From DASUPK01 sp963736305 (lineage in GTDB: Bacteria; Actinomycetota; Thermoleophilia; Solirubrobacterales; 70-9), in the NCBI GenBank assembly GCA_963736305.1, contig CAVTOD010000008.1:248001-312000 (forward strand): DNA of 64,000 nt, given 5' to 3'. Positions 28,132 through 36,035 of the stretch are shown in pieces (within the stretch, counting starts at the first letter, position 1; each line of letters starts with the position of its first letter). The notes under the pieces are model-generated. The model had not been told where the DNA came from. It did no database searches and saw only the letters and a program-made list of their open reading frames with translations. A program made the translations under genes and the position numbers.

Positions 28132-29613
28132 ATGATGAGCGGGCTCGAGCTTGCGCTCGCCGCCGCCGCGCTGCTGATCGGTGCGACCGGGACGTTTTCG
28201 CCCTGCGGGCTCTCGGCGATCGACACGATCGGCCCGACCGGGCACACCGGCGGCCGCCGGATCACCGCCGCGGCCTGCGCGACGTTCCTCCCGGGGGCAG
28301 TCGTCGGCGGATTGCTCACCTTCGGGTCGCTTGCTGTGCTCGGACAGTTCCTCCATGGCGCCGGGGGGCGGGCCGCCTACGTGGCCGCGGCCGCGATCGC
28401 GCTACTGGCCGCCGCGCTCGAGGCGCGCGGCACGAGGATCGTCCCGCAGATCCGCCGCCAGCTCCCCGAGCATTGGCGCCGGGTCATGCCGATGCCGCTC
28501 GCCGCCGCCCTCTACGGCGTCCTGCTGGGCCTCGGCTTCACGACATTCGTCCTCTCCTTCGGGGTCTGGGCGCTCGCCGGGGTGAGCCTCGCCGTCGGAG
28601 ACCCGTCCCTCGGGCTGGTGCTGGGGGCGGCCTTCGGGATCGGCCGTGCTATCCCGATCGTCGTCCTGGCGCCAATGGCCGGCAGCGACACCGGTGTCCG
28701 GGCGACCGAGCTGATGTGCGAGCGGGAAGGCGTCTATCTCGGACTGCGTCGCGGTGACGCGGCGGCACTGATGCTCGTTGCCGTTGCCCTGATCGTCGCG
28801 CCGGGCAGCGCCGGGGCGAAGGGGACGCAGGTGTCGCACGCCACGGATCCGTCCGCCACCGCCGATGCACTGCTCTTCCAGCGCCTCGGAGGTCCGGCGG
28901 TGCTGAGCCGGGGTGGCGCCGAGGTCGCGCTCCCCGGCAAGCATCCGGCGATCGGCGGACGCTTCATCGCGACGGTGATCGACGATCAGATCCGGCTGCT
29001 CGACCGCAGCACCCTCGCGCCGGTCGCGCAACTTCCCGCGCCCGGCGCCGACGCGGTCGCAGTCTCGGACTCCTGGCTCACCTACCGGGCCGGGACCGGT
29101 GGAGGCGATGGGATCTACATCCGCTACATCGCCAACCCGGCGTCACCCGGGCCGCCTCTCCTGCTCGCGAGCGAGCCGGGCGCCTCGCAGCTCAGCCGGC
29201 CCGCCGTCGACGGGAGCATCCTCGTTTACGCGATCGCGACCTCCCGGGGCAGCAGGGTCGTCCAGTGGGTGATGGGAACCCACAAGCACCGCGCCCTCGT
29301 CCGCTCGCGGCGCGTGCTCCTCTTCGACCCCGCGGTCGACGGCCACGCGTTCGCGTACGTTCGCTCGGATGCCCGCCGCAGTCGCGTGATGGTCAGGGGG
29401 CGCCACCGCCATGGTGCCGGCCGGATCCTGTTCACCCTGAAGCGATCGGCGGGGTCGCTCTGGTCCGAAGCCCTGACCGATTCCGTCGCCTACGTGACGG
29501 TGCTCCGGCCCAGCGCCGAGAACGCGGACGCGACGATCATCGGGGTGAGCCGGAGGCATTCGAAGCGGTTTCGCGAGCACGGTCCCCGCGGCGGCGGCAA
29601 CCACCGGTTCTAG
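28132..29613 (+). CDS. CcdA/DsbD-like membrane domain fused to a beta-propeller-like domain
   Basis: Residues 1-220 hold six or so membrane helices with the CcdA-like motif FSPCGLSAID in the first and LLGLGFTTFVLSFGVWALAG later; such proteins carry electrons across the membrane to periplasmic thioredoxin-like partners. A helix ending VALIVAPGSAGAKG is followed by about 260 residues of repeated strands (PAIGGRFIATVIDDQIRLLD; PAVDGSILVYAIATSRGSRV; PAVDGHAFAYVRSDARRSRV) like a TolB-type propeller. The methylamine dehydrogenase heavy chain is also a propeller, but homology is not shown. ATG 28132 or 28135. Third gene of the mau-like locus. Confidence 0.75.
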   Translation: MMSGLELALAAAALLIGATGTFSPCGLSAIDTIGPTGHTGGRRITAAACATFLPGAVVGGLLTFGSLAVLGQFLHGAGGRAAYVAAAAIALLAAALEARGTRIVPQIRRQLPEHWRRVMPMPLAAALYGVLLGLGFTTFVLSFGVWALAGVSLAVGDPSLGLVLGAAFGIGRAIPIVVLAPMAGSDTGVRATELMCEREGVYLGLRRGDAAALMLVAVALIVAPGSAGAKGTQVSHATDPSATADALLFQRLGGPAVLSRGGAEVALPGKHPAIGGRFIATVIDDQIRLLDRSTLAPVAQLPAPGADAVAVSDSWLTYRAGTGGGDGIYIRYIANPASPGPPLLLASEPGASQLSRPAVDGSILVYAIATSRGSRVVQWVMGTHKHRALVRSRRVLLFDPAVDGHAFAYVRSDARRSRVMVRGRHRHGAGRILFTLKRSAGSLWSEALTDSVAYVTVLRPSAENADATIIGVSRRHSKRFREHGPRGGGNHRF

Positions 29614-29623
29614 CCTCTGTGGG

Positions 29624-30325
29624 CTACCAGCCCGGTGGAGGGGAGAACGCTCGCAGCGGCGGCTCGCCGTAGCCGACCGCGCGGTAGAAGGTCGCGCTCG
29701 GCTTCGCGAGCAGCCAGCGCCCCGCGACTCGCTCGAGGTAGATCACGTCGTCCTCGACCGAGACGTACCTGCGATCCGAGAAGCGATGGGTGACGGTGGC
29801 GGTGATCCGGGCCCGGCCATCTCCGAGCGCCTCCGGCTTCATCTCCACGAGCTCGGTGCGCCGCCATGCCGGTCCGCCGCCGTCTGGCTTGGTCCCGATG
29901 GAAGCGCGCACCGACGCGCGGCAGCCGCCGTCATGCCGGGGCAGCTCGCGGAGGTCGAGGGCACCCGACGCGATCAGCGCGCAGACCCGGGCGGCGCTCC
30001 GCCGGTCGAGCGCCGCGATGTAGTCGCGGACCGCCGCCGTCGCCGCCGATCGGTCGGCCCCGGTCAGCTCCCCGGTCGATCGCGGTCCGTTCGCGGATGC
30101 CTCCGGGCTCGCCTCCCTCGCCGCAGGTCCCTCCGCCGCCTGCTCCGCGGTGTCAACGGGCTCGACCGCACCCGCCGGCAGCTTGCCGCCGGCCTTCGGC
30201 TCACCGGCCGGTGTGGTGGCAGCGGGGACGGTCGCCGCACTCGTCGCATCGGCGTCCTTCCCGGACCCGCCGCATCCCCAGAGGAGGAGCGCGAGGGCCG
30301 TGGCTGCGATCGCTCCGAGCTTCAT
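29624..30325 (-). CDS. Putative lipoprotein with NTF2-like domain
   Basis: A 233-residue lipoprotein: signal peptide with lipobox LLWGC, an Ala/Pro/Glu-rich spacer to about residue 90, then an NTF2-like domain (SAATAAVRDYIAALDRRSAARVC ... VTHRFSDRRYVSVEDDVIYLERVAGRWLL). The domain often forms part of extracellular lipoproteins of actinobacteria with unknown ligands. Convergent with the propeller gene and divergent from transketolase. The coding call is firm; the function is unknown. Confidence 0.75.
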   Translation of the reverse strand: MKLGAIAATALALLLWGCGGSGKDADATSAATVPAATTPAGEPKAGGKLPAGAVEPVDTAEQAAEGPAAREASPEASANGPRSTGELTGADRSAATAAVRDYIAALDRRSAARVCALIASGALDLRELPRHDGGCRASVRASIGTKPDGGGPAWRRTELVEMKPEALGDGRARITATVTHRFSDRRYVSVEDDVIYLERVAGRWLLAKPSATFYRAVGYGEPPLRAFSPPPGW

Positions 30326-30465
30326 GCACCGGAGGCTATGCCGGTTCCGTCGGCGCCGGGATTTACTCTGCCGCTGGTGCTGCCCGCTGCTACCCTCGCC
30401 GCCCGGTCTTGAGCAAGCCGCAGCCCAAGGCCATCCCGTACGACCAGGCGCATGATGAGCCCCGC

Positions 30466-31383
30466 ATGGCGCACCTGAAGCCCGTTCCAGATCCCACGCC
30501 GGAGCCCTCCAGCAAGACGGGAGGCAAGCCGTCGATCGCAGAGCTCGAGCGCTACGCGACGGTGCTCCGGATCGACTGCGTTCGCATGCTGGCCGTCGCC
30601 AAGTCCGGTCACCTCGACAGCTCCCTGTCGGCGGCAGACATCGTCGCCGCCCTCTACTACCGGGTGCTCCGCCACGATCCGTCCAATCCGAAGTGGCCCG
30701 AGCGCGATCGCTTCGTCCTCTCCAAGGGCCACGCCGCGCCGATCCAATACGCCGCGCTCGCCCAGCACGGCTACTTCCCCGCGGACGACCTGATGGGCCT
30801 CCGCCAGATCGGCTCCCACCTTCAGGGCCATCCCGACATGACGCGGACGCCCGGCATCGAGGTCTCGACGGGGTCGCTCGGCCAGGGCCTGTCGATGAGT
30901 GTCGGCATCTGCCTCGCGCTGCGGCTCGACGAGCTCTCGGACACCGCGCAGGTCTTCACGCTGATGTCCGATGGCGACTGCCAGGAGGGTGAGAGCTGGG
31001 AGGGAGCGATGTCCGCCGCCCACTTCGGCCTGCCCAACCTGACCGCGATCGTCGACTACAACCACTTGCAGACCGACGGCACCACCGAGGAGGTCATGGA
31101 CACTGGCGACGTCCGCGCCAAGTTCGAGGCCTTCGGCTGGGACACCGTCGAGATCGACGGCCATGACATGGGCGCGATCGTCGAGTCGCTCGAGCGCAGC
31201 CGTACCGTCGATCGCCCGTCGGCGATCGTCTGCCAGACCAAGAAGGGCCGCGGGGTCTCCTTCATGGAGGACCGCTTCGGCTTCCACGGCAAGCCGCCGA
31301 GCCCGGAGCAGGCCGAGCAGGCGATGGAGGAGCTCGAGGCCAGGTATGCAGAGCAGACCAAGGCGCTCGAGGGGCAGAGCTGA
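30466..31383 (+). CDS. Transketolase, N-terminal (ThDP-binding) subunit
   Basis: Split transketolase moves two-carbon units between sugar phosphates. The ThDP/Mg site is visible as MSDGDCQEGESWEGAM with NHLQTDG, plus SKGHAAPIQYAALA and TGSLGQGLSMSVG. ATG 30466 gives 305 residues; an in-frame TTG at 30409 would add 19. The downstream subunit begins at ATG 31383, overlapping the stop by one base, so the two halves are made together. Split forms are normal in archaea and some actinobacteria. Confidence 0.93.
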   Translation: MAHLKPVPDPTPEPSSKTGGKPSIAELERYATVLRIDCVRMLAVAKSGHLDSSLSAADIVAALYYRVLRHDPSNPKWPERDRFVLSKGHAAPIQYAALAQHGYFPADDLMGLRQIGSHLQGHPDMTRTPGIEVSTGSLGQGLSMSVGICLALRLDELSDTAQVFTLMSDGDCQEGESWEGAMSAAHFGLPNLTAIVDYNHLQTDGTTEEVMDTGDVRAKFEAFGWDTVEIDGHDMGAIVESLERSRTVDRPSAIVCQTKKGRGVSFMEDRFGFHGKPPSPEQAEQAMEELEARYAEQTKALEGQS

Positions 31384-32402
31384 TGGCGAGCGAGCTGATC
31401 GAGGCCGCCGAGTCGCAGACCGAGTCGATGGCCACCCGGCAGGCGTACGGCGATGCCCTGGTCGCGCTTGGGGAGACCTACCCGGAGGTCGTTGCGCTCG
31501 ACGCCGACCTGGCCGTCTCCACCCAGTCGATGAAGTTCGGCAAGGAGTTCCCCGAGCGTTTCTTCAACATCGGCGCAGCCGAGGCGAACATGATGTCGAT
31601 CTCGACCGGGCTCGCCGCCAGCGGCAAGGTGCCCTACGCATCGACCTTCGCGATCTTCGCCACCTCGCGCTCCTACGACCAGGTGCGCCTCGGTATCGCC
31701 CACAACGAGCTCAAGGTGCGGATCGGCGCCTCGCACGGCGGTGTCTCCCTCGGCGAGGACGGGGCCTCCCACCAGATGATCGAGGACATCGCCCTGATGA
31801 GGGCGATGCCGAAGATGCAGGTCGTCGTCCCGGCCGACTACAACCAGGCCTACACAGCGGTGATCGAGTCCTACGAGCGCTTCGACGGGCCGATGTACAT
31901 GCGCTTCGGCCGGCCGAAGACGCCGGTCGTCTACCAGGAGATTCCCGAGACCCTGGGCACCGGCGTCGACGTCTTGCGCCCCGGCAAGGACATCTCGATC
32001 TTCGTCTGCGGCCATATGGTCTGGCGCGGCCTCGAGGCCGCCGAGACGCTGGAGCGCGAGGACGGGGTGGAGGCCGAGGTGGTCAATGTCTCCATCATCA
32101 AGCCGATCGACTCGCAGTCGGTCCTGCGCTCACTCGCCAAGACGGGGGTCGCCGTGACGGCCGAGGAGCACCGCGTGGTCGGCGGCCTCGGCGACGCGAT
32201 CCGCCAGGTCGCAGCCGAGCAGCATCCCGTCCCGGTGTTCGCGCTCGGGATGCAGGATGAGTTCGGGGTCTCCGGCACGGCTGAGGCCTGCATGGAGCAC
32301 TTCGGCCTCACGGCCAGCGGCATCGCCGATCTCGCCCGCGAGGCCCTACTGAAGAAGCCGATCGTGCAGCACCCGCCCATCCAGGGTGGCCCCTGGTCGT
32401 AG
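31383..32402 (+). CDS. Transketolase, C-terminal subunit
   Basis: Pyrimidine-binding and C-terminal domains of split transketolase: TRQAYGDALVALGETYPEVVALDAD, the NIGAAEANMMSISTGLAASGKVPY block with the conserved Glu that activates ThDP, SHGGVSLGEDGASHQMIEDIAL, and the regulatory C-terminal domain from FVCGHMVWRGLEAAETLE. 339 residues. Followed by a strong hairpin at 32457, which probably ends the operon. Confidence 0.93.
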   Translation: MASELIEAAESQTESMATRQAYGDALVALGETYPEVVALDADLAVSTQSMKFGKEFPERFFNIGAAEANMMSISTGLAASGKVPYASTFAIFATSRSYDQVRLGIAHNELKVRIGASHGGVSLGEDGASHQMIEDIALMRAMPKMQVVVPADYNQAYTAVIESYERFDGPMYMRFGRPKTPVVYQEIPETLGTGVDVLRPGKDISIFVCGHMVWRGLEAAETLEREDGVEAEVVNVSIIKPIDSQSVLRSLAKTGVAVTAEEHRVVGGLGDAIRQVAAEQHPVPVFALGMQDEFGVSGTAEACMEHFGLTASGIADLAREALLKKPIVQHPPIQGGPWS

Positions 32403-32456
32403 CGGTCGCTTGTGGCCGGCCATCTTCCCGGTCGGCCATCCCCCCCGATGAGAGAG

Positions 32457-32484
32457 GTGGAGCGGCCCCGCTAGACCGCTCCAC
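32457..32484 (+). terminator. Hairpin after the transketolase operon
   Basis: GTGGAGCGG and CCGCTCCAC form a perfect 9-bp stem with a 10-base loop, 55 bases after the stop. A weaker imperfect hairpin (GGCCGGCC/GGTCGGCC) lies just before it at about 32414-32437. There is no U-tract. Confidence 0.6.
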
Positions 32485-32543
32485 CCGCTCGCCTCAACGC
32501 GCCATCCCCTCGTGGTGCGAGGCTCCCATGGGGCAGGGAGTCG

Positions 32544-32708
32544 TTAAGCCTCAGATGTTGCCCAGAGTGGGGGCGCTTCAACAAAGTCCTCCTCGGTGTT
32601 GCTCTTCCCGTGCTTACCGAGGAGACCCGACCCTGCCCGGTGCAGGGTGGCCTCCAGATCTTGCGTGGAGTCGCGGACGATGTCAGCGACCTCGATTCGC
32701 TCCTCCAA
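32544..32708 (-). CDS. Possible 54-residue ORF or gene remnant, unrecognised
   Basis: A TTG-initiated frame (LEERIEVADIVRDSTQD, then LEATLHRAGSGLLGKHGK) ending SEA-stop. Its amino-acid composition and codon choice look more coding than the surrounding DNA, and an amphipathic helix is likely. There is a stop just upstream, no clear ribosome binding site, and I know no homologue. It may be the end of a decayed gene. Listed because it is the only plausible coding signal in this gap. Confidence 0.3.
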   Translation of the reverse strand: MEERIEVADIVRDSTQDLEATLHRAGSGLLGKHGKSNTEEDFVEAPPLWATSEA

Positions 32709-33087
32709 TTGCTGGCGCGTATTCTAGAACCCGTAGCGCCCAATTAGAAGTATCGGGTAGACGCGAGACCAAGCTCAGGGATCGTGTCTCCCCGCACATT
32801 GCGTAGGAACGAGTCGTGTATCTCCGGTGTCATCGGACGCCACCGGAGTGCGAGAGAACCGCGGTGGGCGGGGTCGAGAGGACGCCACTCGGCCCCGCCG
32901 CCGCTTCATCACCCACTGACCTCGGCACTCGTCGGGCGCAGGTCAGGGCGTGGGTGACAGCGACTACGACGGCCCTCATGGCATGCGGCTACCCGGGGTC
33001 GAGCGCGACTAACCGAGCGGGCTGGTGTTGGAGGGCGAACGAGAACTTGCGATCCCCTTTAGGGCGACCCGTACCCTGCCTCGCTCA
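32709..33087. other. Non-coding gap upstream of ftsE
   Basis: No frame here has convincing coding character and no RNA gene was recognised. The A/T content is locally higher around 32735-32820. A weak promoter-like pair, TTGCGA (33048) and TACCCT (33072) with an 18-base spacer, lies just before ftsE. Confidence 0.4.
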
Positions 33088-33933
33088 ATGGCAAGACACC
33101 AGACATCCGAGCTCTTGCGCGCGCGCCCGCAGGCGCAGCGCCGGCCTGAGCATCTCACCGAGCAGCGGACCCGCCCGCCGATCGTCGAGATGCGCAAGGT
33201 CACCAAGGTCTACCCGGGCGGTCACGTCGCCCTGGAGCGCGTCAGCCTGCGCGTCGACCGCGGCGAGTTCGTCTTCCTCGTCGGGCCGACCGGCTGCGGC
33301 AAGACCACCCTGATCAAGACGCTGATCCGCGAGCTCCAGCCCACCGAGGGCGAGGTGCTGATCGCGGGCCGGGACATCTCCTCGCTTCCCGACAAGAAGG
33401 TCCCGCAGCTGCGCCGGCGCATCGGCACCGTCTTCCAGGACTACAAGCTTCTGCCGAGCCGCAACGTCTACGACAACGTCGCCTATGCCCTGCAGGTGAT
33501 CGGGGCGCCCCGCTCGGAGATCCGGCGCAAGGTGCCGGACGCGCTCCGCCTCGTCGGCCTCGCCGACAAGGTGAAGAACTTCCCCGACCAGCTCTCCGGC
33601 GGCGAGCAGCAGCGACTCTCGGTCGCCCGCGCGTTCGTCAACCACCCGCCGCTGCTGCTGGCGGACGAGCCGACCGGGAACCTGGATCCCAGCACTTCCA
33701 TCGGGATCATGCAGGTGCTCTATCGGATCAACCGCACGGGCACCACCGTCGTCGTCGTCACCCATGACCGCGAGATGGTGGACAAGATGCGGCGACGCGT
33801 CATCGCGCTCGACTCGGGCCGGGTCGTCCGCGACCAGGCGGCCGGGATGTACACCCCCGACGACGAGTCCACCCGCGAGTTTGCGCTGCGGCTCCGCGAG
33901 GAGATGGGCGTCGAAGAGGAGCCCCGCTACTAG
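33088..33933 (+). CDS. ftsE: Cell division ATP-binding protein FtsE
   Basis: ABC ATPase of the FtsEX complex, which activates peptidoglycan hydrolases at division. Walker A GPTGCGKTT, Q-loop FQDYKLLPSRNVYDN, signature LSGGEQQR, Walker B LLLADEPTGNLD, and the His switch VVVTHD are all present. ATG 33088 gives a basic 34-residue extension before the usual FtsE start (MRKVTKVYPGG at 33190); either start is possible. ftsX follows 9 bases later. Confidence 0.95.
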   Translation: MARHQTSELLRARPQAQRRPEHLTEQRTRPPIVEMRKVTKVYPGGHVALERVSLRVDRGEFVFLVGPTGCGKTTLIKTLIRELQPTEGEVLIAGRDISSLPDKKVPQLRRRIGTVFQDYKLLPSRNVYDNVAYALQVIGAPRSEIRRKVPDALRLVGLADKVKNFPDQLSGGEQQRLSVARAFVNHPPLLLADEPTGNLDPSTSIGIMQVLYRINRTGTTVVVVTHDREMVDKMRRRVIALDSGRVVRDQAAGMYTPDDESTREFALRLREEMGVEEEPRY

Positions 33934-33942
33934 GCGGCAGCC

Positions 33943-34872
33943 ATGGGGCGAGTTTTCTTCTTCATCGGTGAGGGGTTGCGGGCGCTCAGGCGCAGCGCGG
34001 CTCCCGGATTGGCGTCGATCGTCACGGTCTGCATCACCGTGCTGCTGCTCGGTGTCCTGATCCCGGTCCTGCAGACCACCAACGGCAAGACGAACGAGGT
34101 CCGTAACCAGGTCGGCCTGCGCGTCTTCCTCAACGACGTCAACGGGCAGCAGGCCCCCGCGGATCAGATCCAGGCCCTCCAGGCGAAGCTCGAGGCGATC
34201 CCGCACGTCAAGCAGGTTCAGTTCGTCGACAAGGATCAGGCGCTGAGCATCCTCAGCGACAGGCTCAAGGCCGAGAACCGTTCCGACATCACGGCCCAGC
34301 TGCCCGGCACGCACAATCCCCTCCCGGCGTCGTTCAGCATCACGCCGGACGACCTCTCCAACCTTCCCGCGGTGCGGAACGCGATCACCCCGCCCGGGCC
34401 GAGCGGGACGCCCGCGCCCATCAGCCCCCTGATCTCGGACATCGGCGACTCGCGCGACGACGCCAGCAAGATCAGCGGCGCCACCACGGCGATCCGCTGG
34501 GTGCTCGGCGTGGTCTCGGTCCTCCTGCTGATCGCCTCCCTGCTGCTGGTCGCCAACACGATCCGCCTTTCGATCTACGCGCGCCGCCGCGAGGTCGAGG
34601 TGATGCGGCTGGTCGGCGCGACCAACTGGTTCATCCGCTGGCCGTTCATGGTCGAGGGCCTCTTCTGCGGGCTCGTCGGAGCGGCGATCGCAATAGGCTT
34701 CCTCTTCGTCGGCAAGCAGGTCATCGTGGATCCGCTCGCCAACAACTTCAACTTGATCAACTCGGGGCATACGATCGGCTTCGCCAACCTCGCGCTCGTC
34801 CTGCTGTGCGTGGCCATGGGCGTTTCGGCGATGGGCAGCGGCCTGACGCTGCGTCGCTTCCTCAGAATTTGA
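33943..34872 (+). CDS. ftsX: Cell division membrane protein FtsX
   Basis: Membrane partner of FtsE: an N-terminal helix (ASIVTVCITVLLLGVLIPVL), an extracellular domain (about residues 45-175) that contacts hydrolases, and a C-terminal FtsX/MacB permease region with three helices (VLGVVSVLLLIASLLLVANT; RREVEVMRLVGATNWFIRWP). 309 residues. Its TGA overlaps the TTG of the S41 protease gene, so protease and FtsEX are coupled. Confidence 0.95.
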   Translation: MGRVFFFIGEGLRALRRSAAPGLASIVTVCITVLLLGVLIPVLQTTNGKTNEVRNQVGLRVFLNDVNGQQAPADQIQALQAKLEAIPHVKQVQFVDKDQALSILSDRLKAENRSDITAQLPGTHNPLPASFSITPDDLSNLPAVRNAITPPGPSGTPAPISPLISDIGDSRDDASKISGATTAIRWVLGVVSVLLLIASLLLVANTIRLSIYARRREVEVMRLVGATNWFIRWPFMVEGLFCGLVGAAIAIGFLFVGKQVIVDPLANNFNLINSGHTIGFANLALVLLCVAMGVSAMGSGLTLRRFLRI

Positions 34873-36035
34873 CCCGGCGAACACTCGCAATCGCGGCGCT
34901 GGTCGCGATCGCCTTCGTCGTCGGCATCGTCGCGGGCGGGCAGGTGGACGCGATCCGGAACGCGGTCGACGACGTCTTCGGCAACAAGAGCGAAGACGCG
35001 ACAGCCCAGGCGATCAACGTGATCCACGACGATTACTTCCACACGGTCGACGACAAGGACCTCGAGAACGCCTCGATCGCCTCGATCATCGACCACATCA
35101 AGCAGCGCTACCACGACCGCTTCTCCCACTACTTCTCCAAGACCGAGTACGACCGCTTCAAGCAGGGGTCGAGCCTGTCGGGCGTCGGGATCGCGGTGAG
35201 CGAGGTGTCCCGCGGGTTGCGCGTGGCGACCGTCTACAAGCACACCCCTGCCCGGGACGCCGGCATCCAGCCGGGCGAGGTGATCACCGGCGTCAACGGC
35301 CACTCCATCGCCGGCAAGGACGCGGATGCGGTGACGAGCCAGATCCGCGGGCCGGCCGGGACGAAGGTGGCCCTGACGGTCACGAACCGGGACGGGGTCT
35401 CACGCGAGGTGATCCTCACCAGGCGCGAGGTGGACATCCCGCAGGTCACCGGGCACATCGAGAAGGTGGATGGCAACAAGGTCGGGTACGTGCGGCTGGC
35501 CGGCTTCTTTCCGGGCGCGCACGGGGAGCTCCGCAAGGAGGTCGAGAACCTCTATGACCAGGGAGCCCAGGGGCTGATTCTGGACCTGCGCGGCAACGGC
35601 GGTGGCCTGCTGACCGAGGCGGTCCTCGTCTCGAGCATCTTCGTCCCCGATGGCGTGATCGTCTCCACCCACGGGCGCACCCAGCACACGCGGACATTCG
35701 AGGCGACGGGCGACACGCTGGCGAAGCATCCGATGGAAGTCCTGATCAACGGGGACACCGCCTCCGCGTCGGAGATCGTCACCGCCGCCCTCGAGCAGGC
35801 TGGGATCGCGAAGGTCGTGGGGACGACCTCGTTCGGGAAGGGCACCTTCCAGGAGGTGATCCCGCTGAACAACGGGGGCGCACTGGATCTGACGGTGGGG
35901 GAGTATCTGACGCGTGACGGAACGTCGATCAACGGCATCGGGATCGCTCCGCAAATGAAGGCGAAGGACATCCCCTCGACCAAGCCGGATGAGGGCCTGC
36001 AGAAGGCGCTCCAGACGCTGGCCCCGCAGCTCTGA
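34869..36035 (+). CDS. S41-family C-terminal processing peptidase with PDZ domain
   Basis: A membrane-anchored periplasmic-type Ser/Lys protease. An N-terminal helix (RRTLAIAALVAIAFVVGIVA) anchors it; the PDZ domain covers GVGIAVSEVSRGLRVATVYK and QPGEVITGVNG; the catalytic Ser is in NGDTASASEIVTAAL and the Lys in TTSFGKGTFQ. TTG 34869 overlaps the ftsX stop in TTGA. Its frame is open further back inside ftsX, but homology begins here. Coupling with FtsEX suggests turnover of cell-wall hydrolases or their adaptors, which is an inference. Confidence 0.92.
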   Translation: MTRRTLAIAALVAIAFVVGIVAGGQVDAIRNAVDDVFGNKSEDATAQAINVIHDDYFHTVDDKDLENASIASIIDHIKQRYHDRFSHYFSKTEYDRFKQGSSLSGVGIAVSEVSRGLRVATVYKHTPARDAGIQPGEVITGVNGHSIAGKDADAVTSQIRGPAGTKVALTVTNRDGVSREVILTRREVDIPQVTGHIEKVDGNKVGYVRLAGFFPGAHGELRKEVENLYDQGAQGLILDLRGNGGGLLTEAVLVSSIFVPDGVIVSTHGRTQHTRTFEATGDTLAKHPMEVLINGDTASASEIVTAALEQAGIAKVVGTTSFGKGTFQEVIPLNNGGALDLTVGEYLTRDGTSINGIGIAPQMKAKDIPSTKPDEGLQKALQTLAPQL

